64,000 nucleotides of DNA from Clostridiales bacterium (lineage in GTDB: Bacteria; Bacillota; Clostridia; Christensenellales; Borkfalkiaceae), in assembly GCA_015069465.1 (NCBI GenBank), contig SVIO01000001.1, forward strand, positions 120,025 through 184,024. Direction: 5' to 3'. The notes beneath the pieces are model-generated. The model was not told the DNA's origin and made no database searches. It worked only from the letters and a program-made list of their open reading frames with translations. A program made the position numbers and the translations under genes. Numbering within the stretch: the stretch's first letter is position 1; the number at the start of each line of letters is the position of its first letter. This document shows, in pieces, positions 9,649 to 17,592 of this stretch.

Positions 9649-10242
9649 TTAAAACTTACGCATAAGCCCTTTAACCACACCTAAAATTATGACGTCGTCA
9701 AAAACCATATCTTGCATTGTGTCGTTTTCAGGGTGAAGAATGATTTTATCTTCTTTTTTATAAAATCTTTTAACAGTTGCACTATCATCGACAAGTGCAA
9801 CAACAATTTGGCCGTTTATTGCATCACTTTGCTGTTTAACAATAATGATATCTTTATCATATATTCCAGCATTTATCATGCTATCGCCTTTAACTCTTAA
9901 TGCAAACTCCGTTCCACCTGTGTTAAATTCTGGTGGAATAGGGCAATATCCTTCTAAATTTTGCACAGCGAAAATAGGCTGGCCAGCATTTATTGTTCCC
10001 ACAATAGGCACAGTCTTAAACTTAGAAGCACTATCAGAAAGTGTTAAAGCCCTGTTTTTAGAAGGTGATTTTTCAAGCAAACCACGACTAACAAGTTTTT
10101 CTAGGTAATAATATGCTGTTGCCGTTGATTTAATGTTTAGTTTGGCACAAATTTCCCTTACTGAAGGTGGATAACCAAACTGGCTAATATAACTTGATGT
10201 AAAATTATAAACTTCATTTATTTTTGTTTCAATTTTTTTCAT
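9649..10242 (-). CDS. lexA: SOS repressor LexA
   Basis: Repressor of the DNA-damage response, inactivated by RecA-stimulated self-cleavage. It is 197 aa: a winged-helix DNA-binding domain (about 1-70), then the S24 protease domain with the cleavage bond A86-G87 (TINAGQPIF) and the Ser-Lys dyad S121 (KGDSMINAG) and K158 (ATVKRFYK). A promoter with 17-bp spacing ends 6 nt before the ATG and no SD is present, so a leaderless message is likely. An SOS-like palindrome overlaps the -35, consistent with autoregulation, and is shared with the divergent Cys-rich gene at 10312. Confidence 0.97.
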   Translation of the reverse strand: MKKIETKINEVYNFTSSYISQFGYPPSVREICAKLNIKSTATAYYYLEKLVSRGLLEKSPSKNRALTLSDSASKFKTVPIVGTINAGQPIFAVQNLEGYCPIPPEFNTGGTEFALRVKGDSMINAGIYDKDIIIVKQQSDAINGQIVVALVDDSATVKRFYKKEDKIILHPENDTMQDMVFDDVIILGVVKGLMRKF

Positions 10243-10248
10243 ACTTTT

Positions 10249-10277
10249 ATGTTAACATATAAATTACAAAAAGTCAA
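10249..10277 (-). promoter_or_regulatory. lexA promoter
   Basis: Reading the minus strand: TTGACT (10272-10277), 17-bp spacer, TAACAT (10249-10254), then 6 nt to the lexA ATG. The -35 overlaps the left edge of the palindrome at 10275-10288. Confidence 0.6.
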
Positions 10278-10288
10278 ACAAATGTTTG
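10275..10288. promoter_or_regulatory. SOS-box-like operator between lexA and the Cys-rich gene
   Basis: CAAACAAATGTTTG is palindromic except at its two central bases. It resembles the Gram-positive LexA box pattern (GAAC-N4-GTTC) with A/T in place of the outer G/C of each half (AAAC-N4-GTTT). It sits on the lexA -35 and just upstream of the AGGAG SD of the divergent gene, where it could control both. Confidence 0.65.
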
Positions 10289-10311
10289 TAAATTTTTAGG
10301 AGATTTTGATT

Positions 10312-10473
10312 ATGACAACAAAACAATGCGAATTATACGATAGAGAGTGTATAAATTGTGGGGAATGCGATAGGTGCGATTTAGACCCAAATAAGAAATG
10401 CGATAGCTGTGGTAAATGTATTGAGCCAGACAAAAACTATAAAATAATTAAAATAACAAAAATTATTAAGTAA
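10312..10473 (+). CDS. Small cysteine-rich protein (53 aa), possible metal or Fe-S binder
   Basis: A 53-codon ORF with a good AGGAG SD (10298-10302), divergent from lexA. It contains eight cysteines: C6, then C13, C16, C19, C22 in strict CxxC spacing, and C30, C33, C36. This resembles a small ferredoxin-like or zinc-knuckle module. A Lys/Ile-rich tail follows (IIKITKIIK). It lacks a signal peptide and membrane segment, so it should be cytosolic. Sharing the LexA-type box suggests SOS control. Similar short Cys-rich ORFs occur next to lexA in related Clostridia from memory, but no function is known to me. A strong terminator follows. Confidence 0.8.
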   Translation: MTTKQCELYDRECINCGECDRCDLDPNKKCDSCGKCIEPDKNYKIIKITKIIK

Positions 10474-10510
10474 TATTACTTAAAAAGGTTTTGTTAAATA
10501 ATATTTTAAA

Positions 10511-10546
10511 AGAAAGACGCCTCCAAATCAATGGAGGCGTCTTTCT
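10511..10546. terminator. Strong bidirectional terminator
   Basis: Perfect 15-bp stem (AGAAAGACGCCTCCA and its complement) with a 6-nt loop. It lies between the convergent Cys-rich gene and aspA and can serve both strands. Confidence 0.85.
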
Positions 10547-10551
10547 ATATA

Positions 10552-11928
10552 TTATGTCATGTGAGAAGGATTCAAAATTTTATTTAGTTGTTCTTCGCTT
10601 AATATATTATGTTTTAGAACAACTTCTTTTATACTTTTATTAGTTTTTAATGATTCTTTTGCAATTTCTGCCGATTTTTTATATCCAATATAAGGACAAA
10701 GGGCAGTTACAATACCAATACTATTGTTTAATAATTCAGAAATTTTATCTCTATTTGCAACAATGCCTTTTATGCAATTTTCGGTAAGGGTATTGATTGC
10801 GTTTTTAAGGCAAATAATTGACTCAAACAACTTATAAAAAATAACAGGTTCAAAAGCATTAAGCTCTAATTGTCCAGCTTCAGCAGCCATCGATATTGTC
10901 ATATCGTTGCCGATAACAGCAAAAGCAACTTGAGAAACAACTTCTGGTATAACAGGGTTAACTTTTCCTGGCATTATTGATGAACCATTTTGCATAGCAG
11001 GAAGTGTAATTTCTGAAATACCCGTTTTTGGACCACTTGCCATAAGTCTTAAGTCATTACACATCTTTGAAAGGGTGATTGCACATGTTTTTAATGCTCC
11101 AGACACAAAAACAAATCCATCTAAATTTTGAGTGTTATCAATTAAATCTCTTGCTTGAATTAAATCGTGCCCAGTTGTTTTTGATAAAACACTTGTAATA
11201 TTTGCTAAATAATCTTTATTTGTATTTATTGAAGTACCAATTGCAGTACCACCAATATTTATGACATGCATTTCTTGTAATGCTTGCTTTATAAGTCTAA
11301 CGCACCTTTTAATTGCTGAAGAATATGCTGAAAATTCTTGACCTAAGCGAATTGGAACAGCGTCCTCAAGTTGAGTTCTGCCCATCTTAATGATATCATC
11401 AAATTCAATTGCTTTTTGGTCTAAACTGTCGGTTAACGCTTTTAATTCAACAAATAACATACTTGTAAGGTCCAAAACTGTTAATTTACCAGCAGTAGGG
11501 ACAACGTCATTTGTAGATTGAGATTTATTAACGTGGTCGTTTGGGTGACAAAGATATTCGCCCAATTTCCCACCTAAAATTTCTGTAGCACGATTGGCAA
11601 CAACTTCGTTAACATTCATGTTAACAGTTGTTCCAGCGCCACCTTGGATTGCGTCGGTAATAAATTCTTTATCAAATTTGCCTTCTAATATTTCATCACA
11701 TGCAGTACATATCGCATTTGCAATGTTTTGGTCTAAATTATCGGCATTTTTGTTTGCAATTGCTGCAGCTTTTTTTATTTTAACAATATTATAAATGAAA
11801 TTTATGTTCATTAAATTTCCACTTATATTAAAGTTGTTTGCGCCTCTTAAACTTTGAACACCATAATATGCATTTTCAGGAATATCTAATGTTCCAATTG
11901 AGTCACTTTCTAGCCTTGTTTTCACCAT
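10552..11928 (-). CDS. aspA: Aspartate ammonia-lyase (aspartase)
   Basis: Reversible conversion of L-aspartate to fumarate and ammonia in the cytosol. At 458 aa it matches the aspartase/fumarase superfamily, with the substrate-binding TNDVVPTA region, the flexible catalytic-Ser loop in GSSIMPGKVNP and the N-terminal ENAYYGVQSLRG typical of aspartase. Class II fumarases usually read differently there, so aspartase is preferred. The SD is AAAGG. An extended -10 promoter lies at 11958. It is divergent from an Lrp/AsnC regulator that probably controls it in response to an amino acid. Confidence 0.93.
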   Translation of the reverse strand: MVKTRLESDSIGTLDIPENAYYGVQSLRGANNFNISGNLMNINFIYNIVKIKKAAAIANKNADNLDQNIANAICTACDEILEGKFDKEFITDAIQGGAGTTVNMNVNEVVANRATEILGGKLGEYLCHPNDHVNKSQSTNDVVPTAGKLTVLDLTSMLFVELKALTDSLDQKAIEFDDIIKMGRTQLEDAVPIRLGQEFSAYSSAIKRCVRLIKQALQEMHVINIGGTAIGTSINTNKDYLANITSVLSKTTGHDLIQARDLIDNTQNLDGFVFVSGALKTCAITLSKMCNDLRLMASGPKTGISEITLPAMQNGSSIMPGKVNPVIPEVVSQVAFAVIGNDMTISMAAEAGQLELNAFEPVIFYKLFESIICLKNAINTLTENCIKGIVANRDKISELLNNSIGIVTALCPYIGYKKSAEIAKESLKTNKSIKEVVLKHNILSEEQLNKILNPSHMT

Positions 11929-11955
11929 AAATTTATACCTTTATAATTTATGTTT

Positions 11956-11966
11956 TGATTATAACA
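11956..11966 (-). promoter_or_regulatory. Extended -10 promoter of aspA
   Basis: On the minus strand TATGTTATAAT contains an extended -10 (TATGnTATAAT; hexamer at 11958-11963). A poor -35 (ATAACA) lies 17 bp upstream. The expected leader is about 20 nt, including the SD. Confidence 0.55.
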
Positions 11967-12065
11967 TATTGATTTTATTATGTTATCATTTTAGAATAAG
12001 TAAATAAAATTTTTATATATGTATAAAAAAATATTAATTATTTTTAATTTCAATAAAATTTTTAC

Positions 12066-12094
12066 TTGCAAATTTTGATTAAAATAAATATAAT
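12066..12094 (+). promoter_or_regulatory. Promoter of the Lrp/AsnC gene
   Basis: TTGCAA (12066-12071), 17-bp spacer, TATAAT (12089-12094); the AAGGT SD follows before the ATG at 12123. Confidence 0.7.
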
Positions 12095-12122
12095 GTAAAT
12101 ATAGAGTTAAGAAGGTAAGTGT

Positions 12123-12569
12123 ATGAAAAACAATATTGTTGATGAAATTGATATCAAAATCTTAAAATTATTGCAAGATGATGCTCGCATTTCAATTAAA
12201 TCAATTGCAAACAAACTATATCTTTCGGCACCAACAGTAAAGACAAGGCTTGATAGTTTAAAAGAAAAGGGCATAATTAAAGGGTATTATGTAGAAATAG
12301 ACAATTCCGTTTATGAAAACATTATTAAATGCTTTGTAGAAATAGAAGTTGCACCCAACTTAAAAGATGAACTTTATAAAATTTTAATCGACTCACCAAA
12401 CGTTGTCGAATGCGAGCGTGTTACGGGGGAATATTCGCTTATAACCAAGGTTATATTTAAAAACACTATTGAAATGGATAGATTTATAAATAAAATTCAA
12501 TATTATGGCAAAACTCGCACACAAATTATCTTTTCAACCATAATAAACCATAGGGGTATTGAATTATAA
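12123..12569 (+). CDS. Lrp/AsnC-family transcriptional regulator
   Basis: 148 aa, the usual length. The N-terminal HTH reads DEIDIKILKLLQDDARISIK, then a recognition helix in SAPTVKTRLDSL; the C-terminal half is a RAM/AsnC ligand-binding and oligomerisation domain. Divergence from aspA suggests that it regulates aspartase or aspartate/asparagine use; that target is inferred from position alone. It ends at a terminator shared with the converging recombinase gene. Confidence 0.9.
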   Translation: MKNNIVDEIDIKILKLLQDDARISIKSIANKLYLSAPTVKTRLDSLKEKGIIKGYYVEIDNSVYENIIKCFVEIEVAPNLKDELYKILIDSPNVVECERVTGEYSLITKVIFKNTIEMDRFINKIQYYGKTRTQIIFSTIINHRGIEL

Positions 12570-12605
12570 CATAATAAAAACATTATATTTATTAAAATAT
12601 ACAAT

Positions 12606-12638
12606 AAAAAAATCCGATTTTAATTATCGGATTTTTTT
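12606..12638. terminator. Bidirectional terminator between lrp-type gene and recombinase
   Basis: A 13-bp stem (AAAAAAATCCGAT with its complement) and a 7-nt loop, with A/T runs on both sides. It overlaps the last bases of the recombinase gene at 12620. Confidence 0.8.
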
Positions 12639-13681
12639 GTTAAATTTAAGTTATGTCCTGCATTTTTTCTTATATCTTCAGTAATTGCAGCATAATGCTT
12701 TTTAGTTGTATTTACATCTTTATGCCCTAGACAGTCTGCAACAACATAAATATCGCCCGTTTGTCTATATAGATTTGTGCCAAACGTACTTCTTAGTTTA
12801 TGTGGGGTAATTTTTTTAAGTGGAGAAACAATTTTTGCATATTTTTTAACCAATTCCTGAACCTGTCTAGTGGAAATTCGTTTATTTTGTAAAGATAAAA
12901 ATAGTGGCTCATCATTTAATTTTTCTTTTTCGCTGTTTCTAGTTTCAAGATACTCATTTATAGCCAAAGAAACTTGATTATTAAAGTATAAAACCGAACG
13001 ATTTCCACCTTTTCTAGTAACAACAAAACTATTAGTTTTTAAGTCAATATCGCCACAATTCAAGCCAACAAGTTCGCTTATTCTTATACCAGTGCCTAAA
13101 AATAGGGTGATAATTGCAGTATCTCTTAGTTTAGTTGAGTTATGAAAGGCAAGTTGGTGCTTAGAAAGCCCAAAACCCGTTTCAACGGTGTAAAGCATGT
13201 CTCCAATTTCATCCACTTTATTATTAGAATCAAGCCTTATAATCTCTTTTTCATGTATTTTTGGCATAGAAACTTTAGCAGGGGTGTTTGCTGGCAATTT
13301 ATTTCTATTAAAAAAGAATTTATAAAAGGCTCTAAGTGTAGATAATTTTCTTGCTTTTCCCGTCTCGGTGCAACGCTCGCTTTTCCCATTTATAGTGTAG
13401 TGACTTAAATAACTTAAAAAATATTCAATATCAGATGCATCAAGTTTGGATAAATCAGACAAGGTTATATCATCAATTCTTGAATTCCTAAATATTTTTT
13501 TGCTTAAAAAATCAAAAAATACCCTTAAGTCATATCCATAATTAAGTCTTGTAAGGGCAGAAGTATTAAGTTCCACACCAATAAAGAACTCTTGAACAAA
13601 ATAAGGAAGTTCATCAATGATATTATTTAATCTTTCAATACAGTTAATTTCTCTTTGCTCATAAAAACTTTTTTCTTTCAT
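12620..13681 (-). CDS. Tyrosine recombinase (XerC/XerD-like)
   Basis: Site-specific recombinase of 353 aa. A SAM-like core-binding N-terminal domain (about 20-120) precedes a catalytic domain with R200 (GTGIRISELVGLN), Lys in RKGGNRS, H294-x-x-R297 (PHKLRSTFG), GHKDVNTTKKHY and the nucleophile Y330. It is some 50 residues longer than classical XerC/XerD, mostly at the N-terminus. No phage or transposon genes lie near it, so a chromosomally fixed Xer-type role or an orphan invertase are both possible. A strong promoter lies about 120 bp upstream and gives an unusually long leader with hairpins. Confidence 0.9.
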   Translation of the reverse strand: MKEKSFYEQREINCIERLNNIIDELPYFVQEFFIGVELNTSALTRLNYGYDLRVFFDFLSKKIFRNSRIDDITLSDLSKLDASDIEYFLSYLSHYTINGKSERCTETGKARKLSTLRAFYKFFFNRNKLPANTPAKVSMPKIHEKEIIRLDSNNKVDEIGDMLYTVETGFGLSKHQLAFHNSTKLRDTAIITLFLGTGIRISELVGLNCGDIDLKTNSFVVTRKGGNRSVLYFNNQVSLAINEYLETRNSEKEKLNDEPLFLSLQNKRISTRQVQELVKKYAKIVSPLKKITPHKLRSTFGTNLYRQTGDIYVVADCLGHKDVNTTKKHYAAITEDIRKNAGHNLNLTKKSDN

Positions 13682-13744
13682 TTTTTTGTCTCACTTTTAA
13701 AAATTGTTAGCAGGGAACTGCATTTTTTATAGTTGTCAACATAG

Positions 13745-13785
13745 TTATCCACGCATGTATTTATGCGCAAAACACGACTTTTGCG
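13745..13785. repeat. Cluster of small inverted repeats and a DnaA-box-like 9-mer upstream of the recombinase
   Basis: TTATCCACG (13745-13753) matches 8 of 9 bases of a DnaA box. It overlaps CGCAT/ATGCG (13752-13756 and 13763-13767), which in turn overlaps CGCAAAA/TTTTGCG (13766-13772 and 13779-13785; 6-nt loop). All lie in the predicted 5' leader of the recombinase mRNA and could fold in RNA or bind protein as DNA. Confidence 0.5.
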
Positions 13786-13800
13786 AATAGTTACATGTTT

Positions 13801-13829
13801 ATTATATAAGATAAGGGATAATAAGTCAA
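13801..13829 (-). promoter_or_regulatory. Consensus promoter of the recombinase gene
   Basis: On the minus strand TTGACT (13824-13829), 17-bp spacer, TATAAT (13801-13806). Expected start near 13794, leaving a leader of about 113 nt before the ATG. Confidence 0.75.
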
Positions 13830-13869
13830 GTAATTTTTATAATTTAATTTTCTTTATAATCTAAAATTC

Positions 13870-13900
13870 AAAGCAATATTTTTGTCATAAATGTTGCTTT
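13870..13900. terminator. Orphan terminator-like hairpin in a divergent intergenic region
   Basis: AAAGCAATATTT (13870-13881) pairs with AAATGTTGCTTT (13889-13900) with one G-U and a 7-nt loop, followed on the plus strand by a T-rich run. The flanking genes are divergent, so no annotated gene reads into it. The rest of 13682-14095 is AT-rich and holds the two promoters and the repeats listed separately. Confidence 0.5.
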
Positions 13901-14040
13901 ATTTTTATTGATAAAATTTATTTGTATTTTTTTGCACTCTTTTTTATAATTATAATTTAGCAAATCACTTGTATTTGACTAACGATTTTAGTTATAATTT
14001 TATCACATATAATTAAATATTTTTTTATCAATAAAAACTA

Positions 14041-14069
14041 TTGACTAAATTTTTAATTCATAGTATAAT
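14041..14069 (+). promoter_or_regulatory. Consensus promoter of the PadR-type gene
   Basis: TTGACT (14041-14046), 17-bp spacer, TATAAT (14064-14069). Transcription should begin near 14076, just before the GGAG SD at 14086. Confidence 0.78.
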
Positions 14070-14095
14070 AAAATAAAGAATTTTTGGAGAAAAAT

Positions 14096-15364
14096 ATGCA
14101 AAATCAACAAATTAGCAGTGATTTAATTCGTGGCCATATCGATACGATAATACTACACACCTTGTTAGATGGCGACAAATATGCAGAACAAATCAGCGAC
14201 ACTATTGATAAAAAAAGCGAAAGTGCTTATAAAATAAACCAAGCAACGCTTTATAGCGCATTAAAACGCCTAGAATCTTCTAAGTTTGTAAATTCTTATC
14301 AAAGAGATGCAAATGGAAACGGAAGACGCAAATTTTTTACCCTTACGGAAAAAGGCAGAGAGTTTGCCGATAATAACCTTTCAAGTTGGTCATATTCTCG
14401 TGCAATTATCGATAAACTTATAGATTGCGCTCCACAACCTATTATTAAGACAGAATATATCGAAAAAATTGTTCAAGTTCCCGTTCATGTTGAGCGCACG
14501 ATAATTAAAGAAGTTGAAAAAACTGAGGAAATTAAAGAAGATGTTGTAAAAAATGATGCGCCTATTACTCCTATACAAGCGCATGCCACTGATAACAATC
14601 CAATTAATACTATTTCATCAGACAGTAAAGAGTCTGTAATAGATGCTAAAGAAGTAAACTTTAGAAATATATTAAATGGACTAATTCAAACATCGAGCAC
14701 GCATTATGAAGAAAAACATTCTGTAGCCGTCGAATTATCACCTCTTGAAAAAGACGATGTAGTTAACCAACAAGAAAATATTAAAGATTTTAATAAAACT
14801 ATAATCGAAAAATCTAATACACCAATAAAAATCAACATGACAGAGATTGATTTTAGCGATTTAGTTGTAAAATCACAAAAAGAAGGCTTTAAAATTAGTA
14901 TTTCTTCTAAAAATCAAGCAAAACCAAATGGTACGTTATTAAAAAACAAAGTAAATTTATTTGTTTCGCTTGCTATGTTTTTAATTTTAAGCCTTGAACT
15001 TTTGTTTTATACAACAACATATAAGACATTGCTTACTCCACCTAACGGCTTAATTTGGGGCTTAATTGGAACATTTGCTTTATGGCCAATTGCTAGTATT
15101 ATATTATATAAAAATGCCCCACAAAAAACGAGTGCAAAAGATGTTTATGGTGATTCGATATTAACAACCTTAATTGTTGTTTTTAATCTTTTACTCATAA
15201 ATTTTGCTGGAGTTTTATTATTTAATCTTAATTTTTCGGTTAAAAAAGATGTTTTGTTGTACTTAATTATCCCTGCAACATTATATTTCGATATTTTACT
15301 ATATTCAATTATTAGATTTAATTTTGCAAAATCTAAAATGTGCAGAATAAACCATAAAAACTAA
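14096..15364 (+). CDS. PadR-family regulator fused to a four-helix membrane domain
   Basis: 422 aa, about four times the length of a plain PadR repressor. Residues about 1-105 form a PadR winged helix (HTLLDGDKYAEQI, NQATLYSALKRLE, GRRKFFTLTEKGREF). A charged linker, apparently disordered, follows to about 280, with a repetitive YIEKIVQVPVHVERTIIKEV stretch. The C-terminal 130 residues contain four hydrophobic helices, so the regulator would be membrane tethered. The ATG at 14096 is preferred over a TTG at 14084 because GGAG lies 6 nt before it. It is monocistronic, with its own promoter and terminator. Its targets are unknown. Confidence 0.8.
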   Translation: MQNQQISSDLIRGHIDTIILHTLLDGDKYAEQISDTIDKKSESAYKINQATLYSALKRLESSKFVNSYQRDANGNGRRKFFTLTEKGREFADNNLSSWSYSRAIIDKLIDCAPQPIIKTEYIEKIVQVPVHVERTIIKEVEKTEEIKEDVVKNDAPITPIQAHATDNNPINTISSDSKESVIDAKEVNFRNILNGLIQTSSTHYEEKHSVAVELSPLEKDDVVNQQENIKDFNKTIIEKSNTPIKINMTEIDFSDLVVKSQKEGFKISISSKNQAKPNGTLLKNKVNLFVSLAMFLILSLELLFYTTTYKTLLTPPNGLIWGLIGTFALWPIASIILYKNAPQKTSAKDVYGDSILTTLIVVFNLLLINFAGVLLFNLNFSVKKDVLLYLIIPATLYFDILLYSIIRFNFAKSKMCRINHKN

Positions 15365-15381
15365 ATATATAGTAAAAAAAT

Positions 15382-15407
15382 AAAAGGCTTTGAAAAAAGC
15401 CTTTTTT
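15382..15407. terminator. Terminator between the PadR-type gene and the pseudouridine synthase
   Basis: AAAAGGCTT/AAGCCTTTT stem with a TGAAAA loop and a T-run on the plus strand; A-rich on the other side, so it can also end the converging minus-strand gene. Confidence 0.8.
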
Positions 15408-15410
15408 GTT

Positions 15411-16115
15411 TTAAAGATTTAATAGATAATCAACTTCGTAAACACTTAATTGCCTAACTTGACCACGGTCAAGCCCTGACACCGTTAAATCGCCAATTTT
15501 AATTCTCTTAAGAAAATCAACTGAGTTATTAACGGCTTCAAACATTTTTCTAACCTGCCTATTTCTGCCTTCAGTAATAGTTATATGTAATTTAGAGCCC
15601 GTTTTATTTGTTTCAATAAGCCTAACATTACATTTTTTTGTTTTTACACCATCGATATAAACGCCTGAACGAAGTTTAACAAGGTCTTCATCGCTAACAG
15701 GTTTTTCAGTTTTTACAAGATAAGTTTTTGGCACTTCATTTTTTGGATGTGTAAGTTTAAACGTTAAATCACCATCGTTTGTTAAAATCAAAAGTCCTTC
15801 TGTATCATAATCTAATCTTCCAACAGGAAAAAGTCTTTTAATATTTTGTGGCAAAAGGTCCATTACGGTTTTCCTACCCTTATCATCTTTTACCGTACAA
15901 ACATATCCTTTTGGCTTATTCATTATATAATAGTCATATTTTTTAACTAAATTTACTATTCTTCCGTTTACAGAAACACTGTCTTCACCAACATTTACAT
16001 CGTCACCAGCATTGCAAACTCTTCCATTTATTTTTACAACACCATCTTCTATCAATTTATCTGCAGCACGCCTTGATGCAATGCCACAAGTTGCTAAATA
16101 CTTATTTATTCTCAT
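15411..16115 (-). CDS. rluB: RsuA/RluB-family rRNA pseudouridine synthase
   Basis: Isomerises uridine to pseudouridine in rRNA. 234 aa: an N-terminal S4 RNA-binding domain (MRINKYLATCGIASRRAADK) and the catalytic domain with the Asp nucleophile in GRLDYDTEGLLILTNDG and the EGRNRQVRKMF motif. The family in Firmicutes is usually RluB, modifying 23S rRNA next to the scp cluster; that synteny holds here because scpA/scpB lie upstream on the same strand. RsuA-type specificity for 16S rRNA cannot be excluded. Confidence 0.9.
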   Translation of the reverse strand: MRINKYLATCGIASRRAADKLIEDGVVKINGRVCNAGDDVNVGEDSVSVNGRIVNLVKKYDYYIMNKPKGYVCTVKDDKGRKTVMDLLPQNIKRLFPVGRLDYDTEGLLILTNDGDLTFKLTHPKNEVPKTYLVKTEKPVSDEDLVKLRSGVYIDGVKTKKCNVRLIETNKTGSKLHITITEGRNRQVRKMFEAVNNSVDFLKRIKIGDLTVSGLDRGQVRQLSVYEVDYLLNL

Positions 16116-16137
16116 TTGTTTAAGTTTATCCTTATAT

Positions 16138-17211
16138 TTATTTTACATCTAATATACTATAGATTTTTTCAGTAAAAAGCAAGTTATTTTGATAGTAAAT
16201 TTTAACATAACCAACTTGTTGGTCTTTTTTTATAGGTTTTTTAAGTTTTTTTGGCAGCTCTACAACAATATTAAGATTTTCTTTTTCAAATTTTGTTAGT
16301 GGAAGAATGATATCATTTTTTATATAAGCCCCACATTTTACTCCATCAACATCAATGAATCCAACAATGTGGTCGCTTTCCATAATTTTATAATTTTGAT
16401 AATTTGTAAATGCTGAAGAAAGTAAAATTTTAGATTTTTCAAACATAGGTGGACAATTCAATACCACACAAATAAATTCAGTGCCGTTTCTCTTAGCGCT
16501 ACTAACCAAGCATCTTCCTGCTTTTTTAGTATAGCCTGTCTTAATGCCTGTACAACCCTCAAATTCGTTAAGCATCTTATTTTTATTAACTAAATATCTA
16601 TCATAATTTTTTGTTGTAAAAGGTATTTTAATAGACTTTGTTCCTACAATTTCTCTAAAAGTTGGGTTTTTCATTGCATAACACGATATAAGTGCTAAAT
16701 CATAAGCCGTTGTATAATGATTTTCATTGTGAAGACCATGTGGATTTACAAAATTACTGTTTTTAGCACCAATTTTTACTGCCGTTTTATTCATAAGAAT
16801 AGCAAAATCTTTTATATTTCCACTACAATGAACGGCAAGAGTTTCAGCACAATCATTTCCAGAACGAAGCATTAAGCCATATAACAAGTGTTCCACACTT
16901 AATTTTTCTCCAGCTTCTAAATATATGCTAGAACCTTCTATTCCCGTAGTTTCTTTTTTTATATCAACAATATCACTTAAATTGCAATTTTCTATAATAG
17001 TAATTGCTGTCAAAATTTTGGTCGTACTTGCCATAAATTTTTTTTCATTTTGATTTACCGAGTGCACAACTCTATTTGTGTTAAGTTCCATAACAATTTC
17101 TGCCGAATTTGATGTGTTTGCATATGTTATGTGTGACATAGTTGCACCATAAATCATTATAGAAAACATAAATATTATTGATATTGCTATTGTAATTATT
17201 TTCTTTTTCAT
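16138..17211 (-). CDS. D-alanyl-D-alanine carboxypeptidase (DacF/PBP5-like)
   Basis: Low-molecular-weight PBP (peptidase S11) that trims the terminal D-Ala of peptidoglycan. 357 aa with an N-terminal signal or anchor (hydrophobic, residues 4-25) and the three active-site boxes: STTK (FMASTTKILTA), SGN (RSGNDCAE) and KTG (GIKTGYTKKAG). It follows ytfJ by 3 nt and DUF2953 in one operon, the arrangement of the B. subtilis spore-cortex region ytfI-ytfJ, so a sporulation role is probable. It is a paralogue of the protein at 21215-22390. Confidence 0.92.
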   Translation of the reverse strand: MKKKIITIAISIIFMFSIMIYGATMSHITYANTSNSAEIVMELNTNRVVHSVNQNEKKFMASTTKILTAITIIENCNLSDIVDIKKETTGIEGSSIYLEAGEKLSVEHLLYGLMLRSGNDCAETLAVHCSGNIKDFAILMNKTAVKIGAKNSNFVNPHGLHNENHYTTAYDLALISCYAMKNPTFREIVGTKSIKIPFTTKNYDRYLVNKNKMLNEFEGCTGIKTGYTKKAGRCLVSSAKRNGTEFICVVLNCPPMFEKSKILLSSAFTNYQNYKIMESDHIVGFIDVDGVKCGAYIKNDIILPLTKFEKENLNIVVELPKKLKKPIKKDQQVGYVKIYYQNNLLFTEKIYSILDVK

Positions 17212-17214
17212 AAT

Positions 17215-17592
17215 TTAATCTTTTTTATTTAATTTTTCAATAAAATCGGCTGTTTTTTCTAATAATTTTTCGTAAGGAGAATCAGAAACACTTATCATTT
17301 TATACCCACTTCCTTCGTTTACCAAAAAACCACAAGGTTTAACAGAAACAATTGCCCCATTACCTGCCGAGTATGGTAAATCGTTACCTTTCTTAAAAAC
17401 ACCAACCTTTCCGTACTCTCCACCACCAGAAAGAACCCCTACTGTAATTTTTGATACAGGAATAATTATTGTTCCATCTTTTGATGAAATAGGCTTGCCT
17501 ATAACTGCATCAACATCTATAACACTGCTTAAATTTTTAAGCGTTGTTTCTATTACATTATTTATTCTATTATGTTCTACTTTTGATTGCAT
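17215..17592 (-). CDS. ytfJ: Sporulation protein YtfJ/GerW family
   Basis: 125-aa soluble protein with the conserved GKPISSKDGTIIIPVSKI start of the domain and the glycine-rich GVLSGGGEYG. In Bacillus, GerW (YtfJ) is needed for normal spore germination in some nutrient responses and is made in the forespore; its biochemistry is unknown. It overlaps the DUF2953 gene by 23 nt, indicating cotranscription. Confidence 0.9.
   Translation of the reverse strand: MQSKVEHNRINNVIETTLKNLSSVIDVDAVIGKPISSKDGTIIIPVSKITVGVLSGGGEYGKVGVFKKGNDLPYSAGNGAIVSVKPCGFLVNEGSGYKMISVSDSPYEKLLEKTADFIEKLNKKD

Noticed and set aside
12620..13681. Prophage or integrative element around the recombinase
   Set aside because: No phage, relaxase, excisionase or cargo genes flank it, and aspA/lrp on one side and the PadR-type regulator on the other look chromosomal.
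13786..13815. dif-like site upstream of the tyrosine recombinase
   Set aside because: AGTTACATGTTTATTATATAA only loosely resembles a Firmicute dif; both half-sites deviate and the similarity comes largely from AT content.
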